DNA of 39,790 nt from Desulfovibrionaceae bacterium (GCA_015233395.1 JADFXV010000024.1:1-39790); one strand, 5' to 3'; positions 7,164 through 15,656 are shown, counted from the first letter of the stretch. Translations and numbers: made by a program. Notes: a model not told the origin generated them from the letters alone.

Positions 7164-7973
7164 CTACCAATTTGCAGCATTTTTTGTCCAATATCCATAT
7201 GCATTGCATGGCGATCTGACCGGATCGATCATTTCTGGATGCTTCAATTTGACTTTTTCGCAATCATCCGGATGATGAGAAATCAACTTGTAGTCTTGAC
7301 CGTTAGAATTGTAAAGATATTGATTCGATGGGTCAGTGTTGTTTCGTGGATCGCGTGGCAATCGAGCAAGATACCGCGGGACGATTCCTTTAATCCAATC
7401 TTCCCTGGATTCGCCATAATAAGAATAAATCCCATCAAAACCAATACTCTCCGGATATTTATTATTTTTTGCGTAGTAATGTTCCAAGGCGATTTTTATC
7501 GAAGTCAGGTCGGAAACTCTATTATTTAGCAAGGTGTCTTCAAAAAAACAATAGACTATCGACAAAAAAATCATCAATACAATGGCGAGCGACAGAGACA
7601 ATACAAATTTATTATTTAAAATGAAAATCCGTAAATTAAAATCTGCATTATCATTGTAGTCAACTCGTAATTCATCAAGGATATTTTTTATCTCCTCTAG
7701 GATGACATCCCAGGGCATATCAGATGACGCACGCTTGTTATTAATTATAGCGACATATGATTCTTCCAAAAATTTAAATTTTTCTTTAAAGTATGCATGC
7801 CTGCTGGAGAAATATCGCGCCTTGTCTAATAGTATGCCAATATTATTCATCAAAACCGAGAACACGGGCAACGGACTCGCTTCCGCGCCGCCATCACATC
7901 GACCGAGCACCCTCACCAGCTCATTGCTTTCGGAAAAAATTGACGCGACGGAAGTATTGTCGACATATTCCAT
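7164..7973 (-). CDS. Single-TM protein with GspG-like C-terminal domain
   Basis: 269 residues. The N-terminal half is soluble and not recognised. A single hydrophobic segment (FVLSLSLAIVLMIFLSIVYCF, taken in two parts) lies near the middle. The C-terminal ~110 residues match the pattern of the type II secretion pseudopilin GspG: an amphipathic helix (SDLTSIKIALEHYYAKNNKYPES), a run YLARLPRDPRN, then QYLYNSNGQDYKLISHHP and a final YGYWTKNAANW. True GspG has its hydrophobic helix at the very N-terminus after a prepilin cleavage site; here the helix is internal and no cleavage motif is present. Start at ATG 7973, since the longer frame would overlap the neighbouring gene and the hairpin at 8004. 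It follows the membrane protein on the same strand, and both are AT-rich. Function unknown. Confidence 0.6.
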   Translation of the reverse strand: MEYVDNTSVASIFSESNELVRVLGRCDGGAEASPLPVFSVLMNNIGILLDKARYFSSRHAYFKEKFKFLEESYVAIINNKRASSDMPWDVILEEIKNILDELRVDYNDNADFNLRIFILNNKFVLSLSLAIVLMIFLSIVYCFFEDTLLNNRVSDLTSIKIALEHYYAKNNKYPESIGFDGIYSYYGESREDWIKGIVPRYLARLPRDPRNNTDPSNQYLYNSNGQDYKLISHHPDDCEKVKLKHPEMIDPVRSPCNAYGYWTKNAANW

Positions 7974-8003
7974 GGTTATCGCCCGCAAGGTGAAGTTACT
8001 GCT

Positions 8004-8036
8004 GGGAACGCAAAAATGAAGACATTTTCCGTTCCC
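8004..8036 (-). repeat. Hairpin A of the composite repeat, single module
   Basis: GGGAACG / CGTTCCC outer arms with compensatory changes (AACG pairing with CGTT instead of the usual GAGC with GCTC), inner AAAATG / CATTTT, loop TCTT when read on the minus strand. It lies 2 bases beyond the stop codon of the minus-strand membrane protein, in that gene's orientation. The paired change in both arms indicates that the stem, not the sequence, is maintained. Confidence 0.75.
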
Positions 8037-8037
8037 A

Positions 8038-10092
8038 TTAATCTTGTTTGCAAAATGCATCCTCGTAAATAAAAGCGTCGCCAATGCCGCACTTGTCGTT
8101 GTCTTCGACAGGAACAACTTTTAGATATGCAACCTGTCTACTATCATTCGCTTTTTTCACACACAAAAAATGTCTGGCAAGGACGCCGTCCACTCCCTTG
8201 GGGATATTGAGCGCGGCAATTTGACTGTCGTCGACGGCATGAACCGAAATATTGTAGGAACACTCGCCGGAAAGAGATGTTTCAAGCACATTCCCTGCCG
8301 TAGCATGGTCAAAATCGACCACGTACTCAGCGCCCCGAGACAATTTCAAGCCTTTATCCCAAGACGAGCCATCTTCTTTATAGAGCTTCAATCGATTGTT
8401 TTTAGGCTGAGCAAAATCAACCGACCGGTGTAAATATTGGAACAATTTGATCTTTAAAAAATTTCGGAACTTCATGTCGGAATCACGATCATATATGAAA
8501 ACAGCGGTATAATCGTCTAAATTGACCCGTACTCTCGGGGCTCCAAATTTTTCCAGGATTATGTCATCGGACAACCTGTCGCCTGTCACATCGCTCGGGG
8601 ATCTCTCTCCAGGCATGTGAACGGGCAAATTCTCACCGCTCACATCTCCCGGCGTCCTTTTGGCAATTATGAAATTATACTCCGGGTATCCATTATGACC
8701 CTTATCTCTTATAAACCAATCTGCATTGGTCACCCAAAAATCGGGTTCAAAATTCTTATTAAGCTGATTTATAAAAATACTTGTGTGACTTAAAAATGAC
8801 CACGGTTTTGCCGTCCAATAATCCGTAAGGCCATATTTCAAATTATACTTCTGTGAAACTTCATCAAGTGCCGCAACATTCGGATAATAATTCCTGATAA
8901 ATTCATCATTACTGGAAAATTTTAATTCTCCCACATGGGATACGAATAAAATAGAAATAAACATCGTAAAAAACACTCGTATAATGGGATGATATGTCGA
9001 CTTAATCATCGAAATTAGCACAAAAATTGATGCAAGCGGGACAAAATACAGAATAATTCCATGGGCAACCGTGATCGGAAAGGGGCTCGTAAACCGGTGG
9101 GCAAAAATAAAAGCTATTATGGATAAAAATGGAAAGATAATGAGTGCATATTTTGCCTTAAGATCATTCCTGTAGCGATTTAAAAAACTTGACCGTGACC
9201 TTAAAAAATACAATGAAAACACAGTTAACGTCGAAAAAGAAATTATTATGCAAATATTTGCAATATGGGAGCTGTCGAAAAGCGAAAAATAACTATGCGA
9301 AAATTCCCTGAATATATCGGTTATTTCGCGATACTTCAGCCTGCTGTACACCGTAAATATTCCCAATCGAGTCAATATTTTTTGCGATATTATTCCCAAA
9401 AAACTAGCGGCCAGTACGAGTAAACTCATCCTGCCGCCGTCTACAGTCGAAATGAATCTGCATATCCAAGCCAATATCGCGATGACAGCCAGTGGGATAT
9501 AAAATTGCGCCACAACGAGAGGATCGGAAAATGACGATATTATAATATGAAGATAAAGTATTACTTCCAACAACTTCGATTTACTTTTTAATATTTTTAA
9601 GAACAACAAAATTGCAATCAAGCCATTTAAAATTGATCCGCCATGAAATACCGGCATAAGAAGCGACCATAGCAATGTCTGACTATTGTAAAGAATTAAT
9701 ATACATATCAGACTGAATATACTGAAGTTCAGAAAATCATCTATGAATTCCGCCTTGGTGTTCACCTCACGTTTAATTAAAAGAAGCAAAAAAAAATTAG
9801 ACAAGTAAACAATCACCAAATACAACCCGATCGATGTCCCATAGTCAACAAAAGGATAAATGACTAAATAGAGCAACAAATCTGGAAAAAAATACGGTGT
9901 TGTTGAAATTTGCCAATTTGTAATACTAAAACTTGAATTATATAAGTCGTGTGCAAAATAGGGCAGGTACAATATGTCTGGATCGAATATCCAAAATTTC
10001 GCCTTATAGGTGAATACGAGAACGACGACCAACAGGATAACGGCTAAAGACAGGGATATCTTCAGCATCTTTTTAAGGCGGGCATCCATCAT
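8038..10092 (-). CDS. Large polytopic membrane protein (GT-C-like architecture)
   Basis: 684 residues: many hydrophobic segments over the first ~420 (for example LSLAVILLVVVLVFTY, LLYLVIYPF, FLLLLIKRE, LIFPFLSIIAFIF) followed by a soluble C-terminal part of about 250 residues. An acidic motif just after the first membrane helix (FDPDILYLPYF) and the split into a membrane half and a soluble tail recall GT-C polyprenyl-linked glycosyltransferases, but I cannot identify a family with certainty. Codon use is far more AT-rich than in the neighbours, consistent with transfer. The stretch GDVSGENLP ... MPGERSPSDV ... TGDRLSDD contains three similar short units. Starts at a pair of adjacent ATGs with a weak GGTGGTGAT site. 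A GspG-like gene follows. Possibly a cell-surface polysaccharide or O-antigen modification enzyme. Confidence 0.65.
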   Translation of the reverse strand: MMDARLKKMLKISLSLAVILLVVVLVFTYKAKFWIFDPDILYLPYFAHDLYNSSFSITNWQISTTPYFFPDLLLYLVIYPFVDYGTSIGLYLVIVYLSNFFLLLLIKREVNTKAEFIDDFLNFSIFSLICILILYNSQTLLWSLLMPVFHGGSILNGLIAILLFLKILKSKSKLLEVILYLHIIISSFSDPLVVAQFYIPLAVIAILAWICRFISTVDGGRMSLLVLAASFLGIISQKILTRLGIFTVYSRLKYREITDIFREFSHSYFSLFDSSHIANICIIISFSTLTVFSLYFLRSRSSFLNRYRNDLKAKYALIIFPFLSIIAFIFAHRFTSPFPITVAHGIILYFVPLASIFVLISMIKSTYHPIIRVFFTMFISILFVSHVGELKFSSNDEFIRNYYPNVAALDEVSQKYNLKYGLTDYWTAKPWSFLSHTSIFINQLNKNFEPDFWVTNADWFIRDKGHNGYPEYNFIIAKRTPGDVSGENLPVHMPGERSPSDVTGDRLSDDIILEKFGAPRVRVNLDDYTAVFIYDRDSDMKFRNFLKIKLFQYLHRSVDFAQPKNNRLKLYKEDGSSWDKGLKLSRGAEYVVDFDHATAGNVLETSLSGECSYNISVHAVDDSQIAALNIPKGVDGVLARHFLCVKKANDSRQVAYLKVVPVEDNDKCGIGDAFIYEDAFCKQD

Positions 10093-10255
10093 TTATCACC
10101 ACCAACGAAACAATATCGCCGCGCATCGATCCAGCCGGCGGCCTCGTTGTCTTTCCAGATTTTGCGACACTCCGAATCCACCGGGCATTCCAGGCAATAT
10201 CCGCCTGGCTCGCGAGATTATTTCCAAGAAGCGGGAGAAACCTCGCCGGCTCAAT

Positions 10256-10287
10256 GAAAACGCCTCGTCCCATACAGAGACGAGGCG
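10256..10287 (-). terminator. Hairpin, possible terminator or attenuator
   Basis: CGCCTCGTC (10261-10269) pairs perfectly with GACGAGGCG (10279-10287) across a 9-base loop. On the minus strand the stem is followed by TTTTC. It lies about 165 bases upstream of the start of the minus-strand membrane protein, with no identified gene before it, so it could terminate an unseen minus-strand transcript or act as an attenuator in the leader. The T-run is short. Confidence 0.4.
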
Positions 10288-10504
10288 TAGTGAGTAAAGA
10301 CCTTATGTAGCCCCAGACTCATGCGCAGCGCGTGGCGACGGGCGCTCCGTCTGGCTTGTCCGGGCCGTTGGGGTTTATTTTCCCCGGCTCCGAGACCTCG
10401 TGTTTCGCGCTGCTTCCGTCATGCCTACTTCGCACCCGGGCCCATCGGAATTCCCTCCGCTGAGGTTGCTCGAATCAAACCATCGAACACAATGGAATCA
10501 TAAG

Positions 10505-10580
10505 AAGGAGGAGGTCTCTTGTCCAGAAATAATGCGGGACATATTGACCGGTGGCGGAAAATTTCTTGGGTTTATTCATG
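10505..10580 (+). pseudogene. Orphan translation start, possibly a gene broken by the repeat
   Basis: AAGGAGGAGG (10505-10514) is one of the best ribosome binding sequences in the window and lies 4 bases before TTG (10519). The frame reads about 20 codons (SRNNAGHIDRWRKISWVYS) and then runs into the composite repeat, after which the peptide is only repeat translation. This suggests the 5' end of a gene whose body was lost when the repeat arrived, or a chance site. Product not recognised. Confidence 0.25.
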
Positions 10581-10695
10581 GGAGCGGAAAATGTCTTTAT
10601 TTTTGCGCCCCCATTGGCGCCTACTGCCCTGCTTTTGGCGGGGCCAATCGGCGTCCGCCGCCGAGAGCGAAAAGTATGATGCTTTTGAAATTCCG
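10577..10695 (+). repeat. Composite four-hairpin repeat, copy with decayed last hairpin
   Basis: Hairpin A (ATGGGAGCGGAAAATG, loop TCTT, right arm ending GCGCCCCCAT), hairpin B (CCCTGC-type arm / GGCGGGGCC), hairpin C (CGGCG / CGCCG) and a degenerate hairpin D (GAGAGCGAAAAG / CTTTTGAAATTCC). Module order and spacing match the copies at 7021 and 13481, with more substitutions. It lies upstream of the GGDEF protein gene. Confidence 0.75.
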
Positions 10696-10817
10696 TCCGT
10701 CTGTCCGGGCGACGATTGGCGACGGCGGGCGTCGGGCGGCTATGTCCCGGATTGACGGACGCTGGCCCTGCCGGTATTATTCGGCAGGGACGCCATCCTG
10801 CGTCACCGGGAGCGGCC

Positions 10818-12554
10818 ATGCCGGATTGCGAAAAAAACGGGAGGCGGACCGCCGCGGCTTCGCAAGCCGGGCGGGACGGCTGCGGCGAAGCGCGGGAAAA
10901 CGCCGCCCCAGACGGCCACACGCGCCCTGCCTCGCCGCGCTCCTGGATATACGCCCTGCTTCACCTCTCACGCAGGTCGATCGCCGCGATCGCCCTGGCC
11001 TTTGGCGTGGGCGTCATTGTCTCCTGGTATGTTTCCGGCGCGGTCGCAGGCAGCCGGCAAGCGCGCCTGATCGAGCGGGAGCAGCTTGAGGCGGACAGAA
11101 ACGCCGATGTCGCCAGCGCGGTGATCGAACAAAGCCTGTCTCATATCCAGAACGTCGCGATCATCATCGCCAGGCAGCCGGCGACGGCAGCCTGGCTTTC
11201 GCGTTTCGGCCCCACGGCCGCGCCTTCGCCCCTGTCCTACGAAGAGCGCCGCGCGGCCTGGATGAACGATCCGGAACTGCGCGCCGCGAGCGACTCCCTG
11301 TCCCGGATCGCGCAGATCACCGACATCGGCGTCGACGAGTGCTGGCTGATGAACGCCGCCGGGGACGCGGTCGCTTCGGGCGTCCTGGGCGCGGACGCAA
11401 GCGTGACCGGGGCCAACTACGCCGACCGCGAAGACTTCAAGGCCGCCCGGCGCGGTTTCGACAGCCATCAGTTCGCCATCGACAAGGTCAGCGGCGATCC
11501 GGGGCTTTTTTTCGTCTCTCCGATCACCCGGGACAAGGATTTTCTCGGGGCCGTCGGGGTCAGGGCGAACCTGGCGAGCCTGCGCGTGCTCCTTAAAACC
11601 GACGTCTTTCTCGCGGACGAAAACGGCGTGGTCATCGTCTCGTCCAATCCCGACCTGCTGATGGGCGCCGTCGAGGGCGGCAAAGTCTTTCAAATGTCCG
11701 AGAGCGACAGGGTAAAGCGTTACAAGCGCGCCCAGTTCGAGACGCTCGGCGTCACGCCCCCCCGCCTTAAGGCGGGGGAAAATCCGCGCACCTGGCTCGA
11801 CCAACCGTATCCCAGCGTCTTCGCCGTTCGCCACAATCTGGACAACTCCCTGAGCGCCTACAGCTACCGCTATCTCGGCGAGATCGGCGACATCGAACGC
11901 GACCGCATGCTGATGTTCTCCTGGCTGAACCTGATTGTCCTGCTGTCGACGGTGTGCGTGACCGGCGGCGTCGTCTTCGTCAAAAACGACTGGGGGCATC
12001 GCAACACCCTGCTTGGAATCCATGAAAAAATGGACCGGCTCGCCAAGACGGACCCCCTGACCGGTTGCAACAACCGCCGGCATTTCATGGAGGCCCTTTC
12101 CCGGGAAATCCAGCGCAACGCCCGGTACGGCAACCCGTTTTGCATCCTCAATTTGGACATCGATCATTTCCGGCAGCTCGTCGAGCGCTACGGCTCGCAG
12201 AAAAGCGACCAGATTTTGCGGCATTTCGTGGCCGTGGTCGACGAGATCCTGCGTCCCACCGATCTGCTCGCACGCATGGGAACCCAGGAATTCAGCGTCC
12301 TTTTGACGCAAACGGACCCGGGCGCCGCAGCCGTCGTGGCCGAACGCATCCGCTCCACCATCGAGGCCATACCCGTGTTGATCGATCAGATGGTCATCCA
12401 CTTCACCGTCAGCGTCGGCATCGCCCCCTGGCGGTCTGCGGCCGACAGGACCGAGGGAGACGTCCTGGGCCGGGCCGACACCGCCGTGTACGAGGCGAAA
12501 AAAGCCGGGCGCAACACCGTGGTCATGGAAAATCCCTCGCCGGAGACTCTGTGA
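10818..12554 (+). CDS. Membrane GGDEF protein with degenerate active site
   Basis: 578 residues. A transmembrane helix (~54-76) and a second one (~365-388) bracket a periplasmic sensor region of ~285 residues with Cache-like features (for example LFFVSPITRDKDFLGAVGVRANL). The C-terminal domain (~400-570) is a GGDEF domain: TDPLTGCNNRRHF, DIDHF and SVGIAPW are kept. The signature itself reads GTQEF (488-492) instead of GGDEF, so the metal-binding acidic residue is Gln, and the guanine-contacting Asn of the usual HFK-x-x-ND motif is Val. The inhibitory I-site RxxD (R479-D482, five residues before the motif) is intact. Cyclase activity is therefore unlikely and a c-di-GMP receptor role, as for PopA-type proteins, is inferred. 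Start at ATG 10818 after GGGAGCGG. Confidence 0.85.
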   Translation: MPDCEKNGRRTAAASQAGRDGCGEARENAAPDGHTRPASPRSWIYALLHLSRRSIAAIALAFGVGVIVSWYVSGAVAGSRQARLIEREQLEADRNADVASAVIEQSLSHIQNVAIIIARQPATAAWLSRFGPTAAPSPLSYEERRAAWMNDPELRAASDSLSRIAQITDIGVDECWLMNAAGDAVASGVLGADASVTGANYADREDFKAARRGFDSHQFAIDKVSGDPGLFFVSPITRDKDFLGAVGVRANLASLRVLLKTDVFLADENGVVIVSSNPDLLMGAVEGGKVFQMSESDRVKRYKRAQFETLGVTPPRLKAGENPRTWLDQPYPSVFAVRHNLDNSLSAYSYRYLGEIGDIERDRMLMFSWLNLIVLLSTVCVTGGVVFVKNDWGHRNTLLGIHEKMDRLAKTDPLTGCNNRRHFMEALSREIQRNARYGNPFCILNLDIDHFRQLVERYGSQKSDQILRHFVAVVDEILRPTDLLARMGTQEFSVLLTQTDPGAAAVVAERIRSTIEAIPVLIDQMVIHFTVSVGIAPWRSAADRTEGDVLGRADTAVYEAKKAGRNTVVMENPSPETL

Positions 12555-12624
12555 CCGGCCCCGCCCGCCCCGCCGGCGGCTTCCCGCCCGCCCGGGCCGC
12601 GAGGCGGCCCCAAGGAGAATCCTC

Positions 12625-13428
12625 ATGATACGGTGTTTTTTAACTGTCCTGGCTTTGGCGGCGATGCTCGCCTCGGCATGCGGCCCAGCCTCGGCCCAAA
12701 GCGACGCGGGCAAGACGGCCGCCTCTCCCGGGCAACGCGCCGGCGGCGAAGCCGGCGCCCAAAACGCCGACACCGGCGAAGAGCCGGACCCGGGCGTCCG
12801 GGACTATGACAACCAGGGCAAGCAATACTTGAGAAACGGACAGTTCGACGAGGCCGTCTCGGAGTTCGCCAAGGCTCTGGAGGCCAATCCGGCGGACGCG
12901 GACGCCTACCTGGGCCGCGGACGCGCCCGGTACCGAAAAAACGAATACAACCGCGCCCTCGACGACTTTTCCAAGGCCATCGAACTGAACCACAACCTCG
13001 CCGGCGCCTATTTCAGCCGCGGCCTCGCCTGGCGCGCGAAAGGCGAGTTCGAAAAAGCCGTCGCCGATTACACCGAGGCCATCGCGCTGCGGCCGGACTT
13101 CGCCGCCGCCTATCTGCAGCGCGGCGTGGCCTGGGAGGACCTGAAAAGCTACGACCGGGCGCTGACCGACTACACCGCGGCCATCGGGCTCAAGGGCGAT
13201 CTCGCGGACGCCTATTTTTTCCGGGGGCTTGTTTTCCTGAACACCTTAAGCGACGCCGACCGGGCAGCCGGGGATTTTTCCAAGGCCATCGAACTCGATC
13301 CGCGCAACGCCAAGGCGTATTGCGGCCGGTCCTTCGCCTGGGCGGCCATGGGCGACACGGACAAGGCCAAAGCCGACGCCGCCAAGGCCAAGCAGATCGA
13401 CCCCTCGGTCATTGTTCCGAAGTTCTAA
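12625..13428 (+). CDS. Exported TPR-repeat protein
   Basis: 267 residues. An N-terminal signal peptide (MIRCFLTVLALAAMLASACG) probably ends at ASA; the Cys at 19 does not fit a good lipobox, so a lipoprotein is possible but less likely. A low-complexity linker of Ala/Gly/Glu follows to residue ~55. The rest is about six tetratricopeptide units of ~34 residues, with typical repeats such as AYLGRGRARYRKNEYNRAL and AYFSRGLAWRAKGEFEKAV. TPRs bind other proteins; the periplasmic partner is unknown. AAGGAG lies 7 bases before the ATG. It starts 70 bases after the GGDEF protein on the same strand with no terminator between, so the two are probably cotranscribed. Confidence 0.88.
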   Translation: MIRCFLTVLALAAMLASACGPASAQSDAGKTAASPGQRAGGEAGAQNADTGEEPDPGVRDYDNQGKQYLRNGQFDEAVSEFAKALEANPADADAYLGRGRARYRKNEYNRALDDFSKAIELNHNLAGAYFSRGLAWRAKGEFEKAVADYTEAIALRPDFAAAYLQRGVAWEDLKSYDRALTDYTAAIGLKGDLADAYFFRGLVFLNTLSDADRAAGDFSKAIELDPRNAKAYCGRSFAWAAMGDTDKAKADAAKAKQIDPSVIVPKF

Positions 13429-13480
13429 CCGCTTTGGCCGGGCCGGGGCGGACCTCGATGCGGCGCGCCCCGGAAATATA

Positions 13481-13604
13481 AATGGGAGCAGAAAATGTCT
13501 TCATTTTCGCGCCCCCATTGATAAGTACGGCCCCGCTCTTGGCGGGGTCAAGCGGCGTCCGCCGCCGGGAGCAAAAAGTAAAATACTTTTTGCTCCCGGT
13601 AATA
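13481..13604 (+). repeat. Composite four-hairpin repeat, complete copy
   Basis: Starts about 50 bases after the TPR gene stop. Hairpins A (ATGGGAGCAGAAAATG, loop TCTT), B (GGCCCCGC / GCGGGGTC), C (GCGGCG / CGCCGC) and D (GGGAGCAAAAAGTA / TACTTTTTGCTCCC, perfect) in the same order as at 7021-7144, with only a handful of differences over the full length. Followed by GGTAATA, also present after hairpin D at 7139 (as AGTAATA). Confidence 0.9.
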
Positions 13605-13756
13605 TCTTGTAATCCGCCACATTTCACCATTTCTTCACACGATCATCGCCTTTGCGTCACCAATCCGGCGCGCGCCCGGACTACACGTCTTCCAGCACCC
13701 AGGCCGCCAGGCCCAAACAGGAACCGCCGGTCAAACCGGCGCCCGCGGAGCCCGAC

Positions 13757-15583
13757 ATGGACGCACCCACAGAACCCCGCGCCTCGCTTCGTCTGGAAAC
13801 GGCCGGCTTTGCGCCTCTGAAGCGGACCATGGTCCGCGCCGTAGCCGCCCCCCTGGAAAGGCTTTTGTCCCTGGACAAGATCGACAACCTCTATAAATCC
13901 CTGCCGCGCGGCGGCAATCTCCAGGAATTTCTGGCCGCGTCCATCCGGGCCGTCGGCCGGCGTTACGAGATCAGCCCCCAGGCCCTGGAGCGAATTCCGA
14001 AGCAAGGCCCGCTGATCGTGGTCTGCAACCATCCCTTCGGCGGCCTGGAAGGCGTTATCTTGGCGGAAATGCTCCTGCGCGTCCGCCCGGACGTGAAGAT
14101 CATGGCCAACATGATCCTGCGGCGCATCCATGAATTCGCGGATTTATTCATCTTCGTCGATCCCTTCGCCGGCCCCGGAGCGCAGGTGCGCAACATCGCG
14201 CCGCTTCGCCAGTCCCTGCGCTGGCTGCAGGGCGGCGGCGCGCTCGGCGTCTTCCCGGCCGGAGAAGTGGCCAGCTTAAAACTCAGCGAGGGCCGGGTGG
14301 CCGAACCGGTCTGGAATCCGAACATAGCCAGGCTCATCGAAAAAACCGGGGCCACGGTCCTGCCGATCTGCTTCGAGGGCGCCAACGGCCCCCTGTTCCA
14401 GGCCGCCGGGCTCATCCACCCGAGACTGCGCACGGCGCTGCTTCCCCGCGAAATCATGAAAAAACGCAGCAAGCCCGTGATCGTGCGCATCGGCGCGCCG
14501 CTCCAAGCCGGGCGCATCGCGCGCTTTGGCGACTCCCGGGAGGTCATGCGCCACCTGCGCCTGCGCACCCTGATCCTCGGCGCCGGCGACGACCGTCCCA
14601 AAAAAAACAAACTCTTTCCCATCCAGCTCCCCCCGCGCAACGAAACCCTGATCGGAGCCGTCCATCCGGACATCCTGGCCGGCGAAATCGCCAAGCTGCC
14701 CCGGGAGCAGTTCGTGGCCGAGTCCGGCGCATTTTGCGCCGTCATCGCCAGGGCGGCCCAGATTCCCCTGTCCCTGCGCGAGATCGGCCGCCTGCGGGAA
14801 TTGACCTTCCGCAAGGCCGGCGAAGGCACGGGCAAGTCCTGCGACCTGGACCGCTTCGACGAGCATTACCTGCACCTTTTTCTTTGGGACAAGGAAGCGC
14901 TCAAAATCGCCGGCGCCTACCGCCTGGGCCCGACCGACGAAATCCTCGCCCGCGTCGGGGCCAAGGGCCTGTATTGCCAAACCCTGTTCAAATTCGCCCC
15001 GAACTTTTTCAGGCGCATCAGTCCCGCCCTGGAGATGGGCCGGTCGTTCGTGGCCCCGGACTACCAGAAAAGCTACTCAGCCCTCCTGCTCCTGTGGAAG
15101 GGCGTCGCCGCTTACGTCGCCGCCAATCCCCGCTACCGGAACCTGTTTGGCCCGGTGAGCATCCCGGCGCAGTACAAGGACGCCTCCCGGCAGCTGATGG
15201 CCGGATACTTCGGCGCGGCCCACGGCCTGCCGGAATACGCCGGACTGGTGAAACCGCGCACGCCCCTGCGCGGCGATCCCTGGCTGCGCAAGGCGGCCGC
15301 CTCGCTCGTCGAGGACATCGACGACATGGCCGCCCTGCTGGAGGGCATCGAAGCCGACGGCAAGGGCGTGCCGGTGCTCCTGCGTCAATATCTCAAACTC
15401 GGCGGCGGCCTGCTGGGCTTTAACCTGGACCCGGACTTCTCCAATGTCCTGGACGGACTGATCCTGGTCGACCTGCTCAAGACCGAGCCCAGGCAACTCG
15501 AAAAGTTCATGGGCAAAAGCGGCCTGGCCGCCTTCATGGCCCATCACCGGGGCGGCCCGGCGAACATGGGAAAATGCGCCTGA
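13757..15583 (+). CDS. OlsF-like bifunctional acyltransferase (ornithine lipid synthesis)
   Basis: 608 residues. The N-terminal half (to ~260) is a PlsC-type acyltransferase: VVCNHPFGGLEGVILAEML holds the catalytic His block, followed by FIFVDPFAG and GVFPAGEVAS. The C-terminal half (~290-570) is an OlsB/hemolysin-type GNAT acyltransferase (REIGRLRELTFRKAGEGTG, LFLWDKEALKIAGAYRLG). The same fusion occurs in OlsF, which makes ornithine lipids with the C-terminal domain as N-acyltransferase and the N-terminal domain as O-acyltransferase. The product here is inferred; other amino-acid or glycine lipids are possible. Start at ATG 13757, 6 bases after GGAG; a TTG further upstream lacks a ribosome site. 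It heads a plus-strand run with a small protein, a PHP-glycosyltransferase fusion and a radical SAM enzyme, pointing to envelope lipid chemistry. Confidence 0.78.
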   Translation: MDAPTEPRASLRLETAGFAPLKRTMVRAVAAPLERLLSLDKIDNLYKSLPRGGNLQEFLAASIRAVGRRYEISPQALERIPKQGPLIVVCNHPFGGLEGVILAEMLLRVRPDVKIMANMILRRIHEFADLFIFVDPFAGPGAQVRNIAPLRQSLRWLQGGGALGVFPAGEVASLKLSEGRVAEPVWNPNIARLIEKTGATVLPICFEGANGPLFQAAGLIHPRLRTALLPREIMKKRSKPVIVRIGAPLQAGRIARFGDSREVMRHLRLRTLILGAGDDRPKKNKLFPIQLPPRNETLIGAVHPDILAGEIAKLPREQFVAESGAFCAVIARAAQIPLSLREIGRLRELTFRKAGEGTGKSCDLDRFDEHYLHLFLWDKEALKIAGAYRLGPTDEILARVGAKGLYCQTLFKFAPNFFRRISPALEMGRSFVAPDYQKSYSALLLLWKGVAAYVAANPRYRNLFGPVSIPAQYKDASRQLMAGYFGAAHGLPEYAGLVKPRTPLRGDPWLRKAAASLVEDIDDMAALLEGIEADGKGVPVLLRQYLKLGGGLLGFNLDPDFSNVLDGLILVDLLKTEPRQLEKFMGKSGLAAFMAHHRGGPANMGKCA

Positions 15584-15656
15584 TCGATATTCACTCCGGT
15601 CCGGCCGAGCCGGGCCGCAACTCCGGGCCGGACAGCCGCCCCGGCGGGACGGGCGC

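Larger units (their letters stand above)
7145..10100. other. AT-rich island, probably horizontally acquired
   Basis: Base composition changes abruptly here: the stretch is rich in AAA/TTT runs and A/T-ending codons (isoleucine ATA and lysine AAA abound), whereas both flanks use GC-rich codons. It carries two minus-strand genes (a membrane protein and a pseudopilin-like protein). The left edge coincides with the end of a composite repeat and the right edge lies near the start codon of the membrane protein. No transposase, integrase, tRNA or attachment repeat is visible, so the mechanism of acquisition is unknown. Confidence 0.8.
10093..10817. other. Long intergenic region with hairpin, orphan ribosome site and repeat
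   Basis: About 725 bases without a gene I can support. Contents: a perfect hairpin at 10261-10287, a strong ribosome-binding sequence at 10505-10514 followed by TTG, and a composite repeat at 10577-10695. Short open frames exist on both strands but have no recognisable product. The stretch may include a decayed gene interrupted by the repeat. Confidence 0.5.

Noticed and set aside
13482-13820. Small frames that recur at several places with peptides like MGAENVFIF and RRREQKVKYF
   Set aside because: They are translations of the composite hairpin repeat (also at 1074, 6843-7204, 10519), not a protein family.
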